A stretch of DNA of 36,232 nt, from assembly GCF_028737215.1 (NCBI RefSeq), contig NZ_JAQZAM010000035.1, positions 1 to 36,232 on the forward strand, given 5' to 3'. Below are positions 36,191-36,232 of this stretch, piece after piece; positions within the stretch are counted from its first letter, which is position 1; every line of letters begins with the position of its first letter. The DNA is from Actinomycetospora chibensis. Lineage in GTDB: Bacteria > Actinomycetota > Actinomycetes > Mycobacteriales > Pseudonocardiaceae. The notes beneath the pieces are model-generated. The model saw only the letters and a program-made list of their open reading frames with translations, was not told where the DNA came from and did not search any database. A program made the position numbers and the translations under genes.

Positions 36191-36232
36191 TGTTCCGGCG
36201 GTGTCCTACTCTCCCACGACCTGTCGGTCGCA
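36191..36232 (-). rRNA. rrf: 5S rRNA, 3' end only (cut by the window)
   Basis: On the minus strand the last 42 bases read as a typical actinobacterial 5S 3' end: GACCGACAGGTC, then GTGGGAGAGTAGGACACCGC and CGGAACA. The 5' two thirds lie beyond the window. Its place before the 36095-36127 terminator and its minus orientation show that a 16S-23S-5S operon ends here, transcribed towards the RG-rich gene. Confidence 0.88.

Overview
The window is chromosomal DNA of a very high-GC actinobacterium. The gene repertoire and order point to the Mycobacteriales/Pseudonocardiales side, and a Pseudonocardiaceae member (Pseudonocardia- or Actinomycetospora-like) is the best guess; this is inference from composition, frequent GTG starts and synteny, not from a search. 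No insertion sequence, prophage gene or CRISPR array was found, and coding density is about 95 percent.

Layout. (a) 1-7,024: a tRNA-Pro(GGG) with its terminator on the minus strand, then a plus-strand accessory block: an AurF-like diiron oxygenase, an FprB-type ferredoxin/ferredoxin reductase fusion that probably supplies its electrons, a mannitol 2-dehydrogenase-family enzyme and a large ATPase-LuxR regulator. (b) 7,054-10,693 and 12,702-15,027: minus-strand core genes parA-scpA-scpB ... rluB-cmk-der plus a TIGR03086-type gene. This order matches, from memory, M. tuberculosis Rv1708-Rv1713. It is interrupted between scpB and rluB by a convergent pair: a conserved unknown and a type-B carboxylesterase. 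(c) 15,265-18,693: an accessory insert of an MFS transporter, a TetR regulator and a divergent CYP136-like cytochrome P450. (d) 18,739-24,446: xerD coupled to alanine dehydrogenase (ald), then a MalT-like LuxR regulator and a small membrane protein. (e) 24,447-36,073: one long minus-strand series matching Rv1691-Rv1700: an arginine/glycine-rich helical-repeat protein, HAD phosphatase, a 61-residue protein, tlyA, nadK, recN, steA, steB/mctB, pyrG and a NUDIX hydrolase. (f) 36,095-36,232: the terminator and 3' end of a 5S rRNA, the tail of an rRNA operon that continues out of the window.

How the parts work together. The minus-strand backbone is housekeeping: chromosome segregation and condensation (parA, scpA, scpB, xerD), recombination repair (recN, with a near-consensus LexA box upstream), ribosome maturation (der, rluB, tlyA), nucleotide and cofactor supply (cmk, pyrG, nadK, NUDIX), and envelope/division control (steA-steB). 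Many neighbours overlap by 1 or 4 bases, suggesting translational coupling. Metabolic and regulatory modules are inserted at breakpoints of this backbone.

Most unusual signals: a pair of 40-bp CTATAG-centred palindromes with identical architecture and co-varying arms that bracket the TetR/P450 cassette and supply stop codons to three of the four adjoining genes; two TGGACACAG direct repeats exactly 30 bp apart in the TetR/P450 divergent region; the LexA box of recN; and an RG-rich protein of 579 residues with a single lysine, whose start codon lies 21 bases beyond an rRNA terminator.
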